Shown in pieces: positions 5,943 through 8,366 of a stretch of 8,366 bases of DNA (the stretch's first letter is position 1; each line of letters opens with the position of its first letter). Below the pieces are notes generated by a model. The model was not told where the DNA came from. It did no database searches and saw nothing but the letters and a program-made list of their open reading frames with translations. Source of the DNA: Prevotellaceae bacterium (GTDB lineage Bacteria; Bacteroidota; Bacteroidia; Bacteroidales; UBA932); assembly GCA_031288885.1 (NCBI GenBank), contig JAITQP010000314.1, positions 1 through 8,366 of the forward strand, given 5' to 3'. The translations under genes were made by a program, and so were the position numbers.

Positions 5943-7277
5943 CTAAGGCAAAGCCACGCGGAAGCCATTGAGGTTGTAGCGGTAGCTGGGGGCGTTGTAG
6001 ATATAGCGGGACGAAATGTGGATCCATTGGGGGGGCACCCTCTCTATGTGACCGCCGCGTAATACGCGGTTAGAGCTGCCGCTAACAGGACCTGTAGGGT
6101 TAGTCGCTGCAACGTTGCTATAATTCCCACTCCAGTCGTAAACCCACTCCCTAACATTTCCATTCATATCGTAAATGCCGAGAGCATTCGGCTTCCTTTG
6201 CCCTACTGGATGAGTCGTAGCGGAGGAGTTCTCCTTACACCACGCCACCTCGTTGGGATCGTTGCTCCCGCTGTACTGAAGGTTTTCGCATACAGCGTTA
6301 CTCGCGCTGCCGTCGCCTTTACACCCGCGCGCCGCGTACTCCCACTCTGCCTCTGTCGGTAACCGGTAGCCTTTTTTGCCCGTTAAGGCTACGGTTTTGC
6401 TGGTACCGGTGCCGGTAATGTCGTAAGCTGCCTCCAAACCTAACTTCTTGCTCAGCTCGTTGCAAAACGTTACCGCCTCAAACCAGTCCATATTCTCCGC
6501 AGGTCGCTGGTCATCGCAGGGCATATTTCCGCAGTTGGCGCCTTTACGGTAGTAAATTTCTCCCACATCCGTTGCGGTGGTGCCCGCAACCCCCGTCATC
6601 ACCGCCTTCCACTGCGCCTGCGTTATCTCGTACTTCCCTATGCTAAAGCTGCTCAACGTTACGTTGTGGGTAGGTTTCTCGATGGCGTCACAATTGGGTT
6701 GCTCGGCGGTACACCCCATCGTGAACGTGCCGCCCTCCACGCGTACCAGCTCTATGTTCAGGTCGCCATTCTTTGCAGAGGCGGTAGCGTGCTTGCGCCC
6801 CGCCCCTTCCAGCTGCTTCGCCAGCGCCAGCGCTACCCGCGCAACGTCGCCGGCAGCAACGCTCGTGCGCGTGTAGCTGCCGTGCCCGTCCAGCTTGCTG
6901 TCCTTGGTATCAATAAGCTGCGCCGAGAAGAGGTGGTCGTTGCTTTTAACGTCATCCACCACCAGGCATATCGCGCCTATGCCCTCTTTGTGCCCCCACA
7001 CGGCCAGCGCATTTCGGTCTATGCTGCCGCCGCCGCCGGCTGTGTAGGCGGCCTTCAGCTCCGCGAGCTTGCCGGAGGTGTTCACCGTGGTGAGCACGTA
7101 GCGCCCGCCGGAGGTCAGGTTGGTACCCAGCGCCGTGGTAAGCGTGGTCGCGAGCGTGTTATCGCTTATGCCCACCACAAATACCGCCAGCGTGGGCTTG
7201 GTTTGCGCTCCGGCGGCCATCATGCTCGCTGCGCCAACGAGCAGCAATGCACACAAGAAAATCATGTTTTTTTTCAT
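5943..7277 (-). CDS. Exported CsgG-like / FGE-sulfatase (SUMF1-like) domain protein, paralog 2
   Basis: The product has 444 residues with the same architecture as paralog 1. It has a signal peptide cut near residue 24, a CsgG/LpoB-like domain (27-156; KPTLAVFVVG, SAQLIDT), a linker, and an FGE-sulfatase domain (174-444). The domain carries EGGTFTMGC, IGKYEITQAQW, GYRLPTEAEWEYAARG, HPVGQRKPNALGIYDMNGN, RVLRGG and a terminal GFRVALP. Compared with paralog 1 it keeps RGG and GFR, has Arg for the first Trp of GNVWEW, and adds cysteines (189, 196, 249, 254, 319, 330, 347) suitable for disulfides. The C-terminal catalytic cysteines of true FGE are absent, so ligand binding is likelier than catalysis. 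Residues 409-437 differ almost completely from paralog 1. The ATG at 7277 follows an A-rich leader without Shine-Dalgarno site. Expression may depend on the repeat-containing leader at 7278-7671. Confidence 0.9.
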   Translation of the reverse strand: MKKNMIFLCALLLVGAASMMAAGAQTKPTLAVFVVGISDNTLATTLTTALGTNLTSGGRYVLTTVNTSGKLAELKAAYTAGGGGSIDRNALAVWGHKEGIGAICLVVDDVKSNDHLFSAQLIDTKDSKLDGHGSYTRTSVAAGDVARVALALAKQLEGAGRKHATASAKNGDLNIELVRVEGGTFTMGCTAEQPNCDAIEKPTHNVTLSSFSIGKYEITQAQWKAVMTGVAGTTATDVGEIYYRKGANCGNMPCDDQRPAENMDWFEAVTFCNELSKKLGLEAAYDITGTGTSKTVALTGKKGYRLPTEAEWEYAARGCKGDGSASNAVCENLQYSGSNDPNEVAWCKENSSATTHPVGQRKPNALGIYDMNGNVREWVYDWSGNYSNVAATNPTGPVSGSSNRVLRGGHIERVPPQWIHISSRYIYNAPSYRYNLNGFRVALP

Positions 7278-7311
7278 TTTTTTTGTTTTTTTGGAGTTAA
7301 TAAAAATGCTT

Positions 7312-7339
7312 CGAGCGTTCTCTTTGGAGAAAACGCTCG
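7312..7339 (-). promoter_or_regulatory. Right-copy leader dyad 4
   Basis: Mirror of 131-158, identical in sequence: an 8-bp cgagcgtt/aacgctcg stem with a ctc/gag extension, 35 bp upstream of the paralog 2 start. Confidence 0.45.
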
Positions 7340-7343
7340 CTGT

Positions 7344-7364
7344 GTGCCGGTGAACTCACCGCAC
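7344..7364 (-). promoter_or_regulatory. Right-copy leader dyad 3
   Basis: Mirror of 106-126. In gene orientation the core reads ggtgagttcacc, so one base at the centre differs from the perfect palindrome of the left copy. Confidence 0.35.
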
Positions 7365-7400
7365 AAAAAAAACCGCAACATGCAAAAAAACATGCTGCGG
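7365..7400 (-). terminator. Intrinsic terminator (possible attenuator) in the leader of paralog 2
   Basis: Identical to the left copy: a 10-bp stem (7391-7400 with 7373-7382), an 8-nt loop and eight U when read on the minus strand (7365-7372). It lies between the TG tract and the start codon, so transcripts begun upstream of the tract must pass it to reach paralog 2. Confidence 0.78.
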
Positions 7401-7401
7401 C

Positions 7402-7409
7402 TATATTTG
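7402..7409 (+). promoter_or_regulatory. Antisense -7-like box TATATTTG in the right leader
   Basis: An exact TAnnTTTG match on the plus strand pointing out of the gene into the TG tract, antisense to the leader ORF at 7449-7643. No -33 TTG is evident. It could be chance in AT-rich sequence, although both leader copies keep it. Confidence 0.3.
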
Positions 7410-7427
7410 AAAATTGAAAAATATTTG

Positions 7428-7448
7428 CTATAATACGCGCCCGCGCGA

Positions 7449-7454
<6 letters not shown>
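7428..7454 (-). promoter_or_regulatory. Right-copy leader dyad 1
   Basis: Mirror of 16-42. The stop codon TAA of the leader ORF (7449-7451) lies in its first arm. Ribosomes stopping here would leave the terminator about 50 nt downstream free to fold. Confidence 0.5.
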
Positions 7455-7643
<189 letters not shown>

Positions 7644-7663
7644 ACTTGGTAAGTAAATCGGCG

Positions 7664-7671
7664 CAAAGGTA
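7664..7671 (-). promoter_or_regulatory. -7 promoter element TACCTTTG upstream of the leader ORF
   Basis: An exact match to TAnnTTTG on the minus strand. The predicted transcript start near 7657 lies about 14 nt before the leader ATG at 7643. The RNA would then cross the AC tract and terminator into paralog 2, with a 5' leader of about 380 nt. No -33 TTG is visible at 19-20 bp. Confidence 0.5.
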
Positions 7672-7760
7672 GAAAAAGATTTTACCTCCGCTCCCGTTTT
7701 TAGTCCCAAATAAGTTAAATGTGGTTAAATGACACGAAGCGTGCCTCTCCGCACCACCCC
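7672..7760. other. Non-coding flank upstream of the leader promoter
   Basis: No ORF of substance, RNA gene or repeat is recognised here. It separates the putative leader promoter from the palindrome cluster. Confidence 0.5.
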
Positions 7761-7930
7761 GAAACGCCGTAGGCGTTTCCCGTGAATAACCCCCAGCTTT
7801 AGCTGGGGGTGGGGCTATCTGGACAGGAACTCCCTGAGCAACGCCTACAGCGTTGTGGCGCGGCGCATGACGGCTTTCCCCAGTTGTAGCTGGGGGTTAT
7901 TCACGTCCAAGTCCGTAGGACTTGGACGTG
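7761..7930. repeat. Composite palindrome cluster, REPIN-like
   Basis: Five hairpins lie in 170 bp. In order they are: gaaacgcc-GTA-ggcgtttc (7761-7779); acccccagct-tt-agctgggggt (7789-7810) inside a unit starting CGTGAATAAC (7781); caacgc/gcgttg (7839-7855); an imperfect cccag/ctggg hairpin (7878-7895) ending in GTTATTCACG; and a perfect 13-bp stem with a GTA loop (7902-7930). The second and fourth are inverted copies of one another, with CGTGAATAACCCCCAGCT at the left end and its reverse complement at the right. Two REP-like sequences in inverted orientation around a spacer is the REPIN layout. No transposase is nearby. Confidence 0.7.
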
Positions 7931-8081
7931 TAAACGCTCCTCGCTCCGCCTTACAATGACGAAATTGCATTAGATTAAGCACATTACAGACTTCGTCTTT
8001 TCCCTTTTTTACCCGTATATGGGTTTGGGTCTCGCAATGACGGCAGAGGGCGTTGCGTTGCCATGCTTACACGCTTTGCGC
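7931..8081. other. Non-coding stretch with an acaatgacg / gcaatgacg motif pair
   Basis: No gene is seen. It holds caatgacg twice (near 7954 and 8034) and a small accc/gggt dyad (8011-8024). The caatgacg motif resembles pieces of dispersed intergenic repeats, but nothing more can be supported. Confidence 0.3.
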
Positions 8082-8114
8082 CACTAATCACTAATCACTA
8101 ATCACTAATCACTA
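8082..8114. repeat. Heptamer tandem repeat (CACTAAT)4.7
   Basis: Four full and one partial copy of a 7-bp unit, perfect throughout. It overlaps the last codons and stop of the T9SS-domain gene on the minus strand, where the repeat supplies Val-Ile-Ser-Asp-stop. Copy-number change would add or remove little coding sequence, because the repeat contains stops in its reading frames. Confidence 0.92.
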
Positions 8115-8366
8115 CCCTAAACACTTTTTTCCCCACCGCCGACTCAACGCTGACAAAGAAAATTCCCTGCGCATAAATTACCTCCGTGATGGGGGTTGTG
8201 GTCACCCGCTCGCGTATTTTCGTTCCCAGCATATCGTATATCCGCACAGTAGCTGTCTTTGCGCCCCTCCCCTCTGCGCCGAGGTTGATGGAAAACGGTT
8301 GCCCCACCTTTGTCGGGTTAGGGTAAAGGGTGTAGGGCGCATGGCTGGACGCGGCGTTGCTCCAAA
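8098..8366 (-). CDS. C-terminal end of a T9SS-secreted protein (type A sorting domain), partial
   Basis: The frame is open from the window edge and encodes the last 88 residues of a larger protein whose 5' part lies beyond 8366. It reads as a type A T9SS C-terminal sorting domain: YTLYPNPTK near the start, QPFSINL, then VRIYDMLGTKI, GIFFVSVES and the basic, hydrophobic end GKKVFRVVISD. Such domains direct outer-membrane translocation by the Por machinery and are usually cleaved off at the surface. The visible part says nothing about the activity of the mature protein. A GTG at 8307 is inside the domain and is not the start. The 3' end lies in the heptamer repeat. Confidence 0.9.
   Translation of the reverse strand, partial: WSNAASSHAPYTLYPNPTKVGQPFSINLGAEGRGAKTATVRIYDMLGTKIRERVTTTPITEVIYAQGIFFVSVESAVGKKVFRVVISD

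Noticed and set aside
6666..7433. Long plus-strand ORF of 255 codons opposite paralog 2
   Set aside because: It is the antisense shadow of a well-supported gene, and its tail is the reverse of the leader.
7761..7930. CRISPR array
   Set aside because: The repeats are palindromes in inverted order with unequal spacing, not direct repeats with uniform spacers.

Overview
The window looks like a chromosomal segment of a Bacteroidetes bacterium, probably of the order Bacteroidales. Four things point that way. Promoter-like boxes match the phylum's -7 consensus TAnnTTTG. Genes start behind A-rich leaders without Shine-Dalgarno sites. One lipoprotein pairs an N-terminal region of DUF4369 type with a TlpA-like thioredoxin. 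A protein running off the right edge ends in a type IX secretion (T9SS) sorting domain. No tRNA, rRNA, CRISPR array or transposase gene is visible.

Layout. Two paralogous exported proteins (191-1435 on +, 5943-7277 on -) face inward and bracket a housekeeping block. Each has a signal peptide, an N-terminal domain resembling the CsgG/LpoB fold, and a C-terminal FGE-sulfatase (SUMF1-like, C-type-lectin-fold) domain without the catalytic cysteines. Between them lie dapB-like and nth on -, then a divergent thioredoxin lipoprotein and der on +, with a bidirectional hairpin terminator at each convergent junction. To the right of the second paralog come a (TG)n microsatellite, a promoter-like box with a short leader ORF on the minus strand, about 450 bp of palindrome-rich non-coding DNA, a heptamer tandem repeat and the tail of the T9SS-secreted protein.

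Most interesting part. The two paralogs share a nearly identical leader of about 190 bp plus the signal-peptide region, forming a long inverted repeat (1-309 and 7168-7469). The leader starts at a dinucleotide AC/TG tract and carries four dyads, one of which is a textbook intrinsic terminator in the sense direction. At the right copy a -7-like box and a small ORF read through the 53-nt repeat toward the gene. In the present frame that ORF stops just before the terminator. One more AC unit would carry translation through the terminator to a stop that overlaps the gene's start codon as ATGA. In the left copy the same frame runs straight into the gene with no stop. This is what a microsatellite-switched, translation-dependent attenuator would look like. 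The proteins also differ strongly at their C-terminal lectin-fold ends, the place where diversity-generating retroelements act, but no reverse transcriptase or template repeat is present here. The regulatory and diversification ideas are inferences from sequence only.
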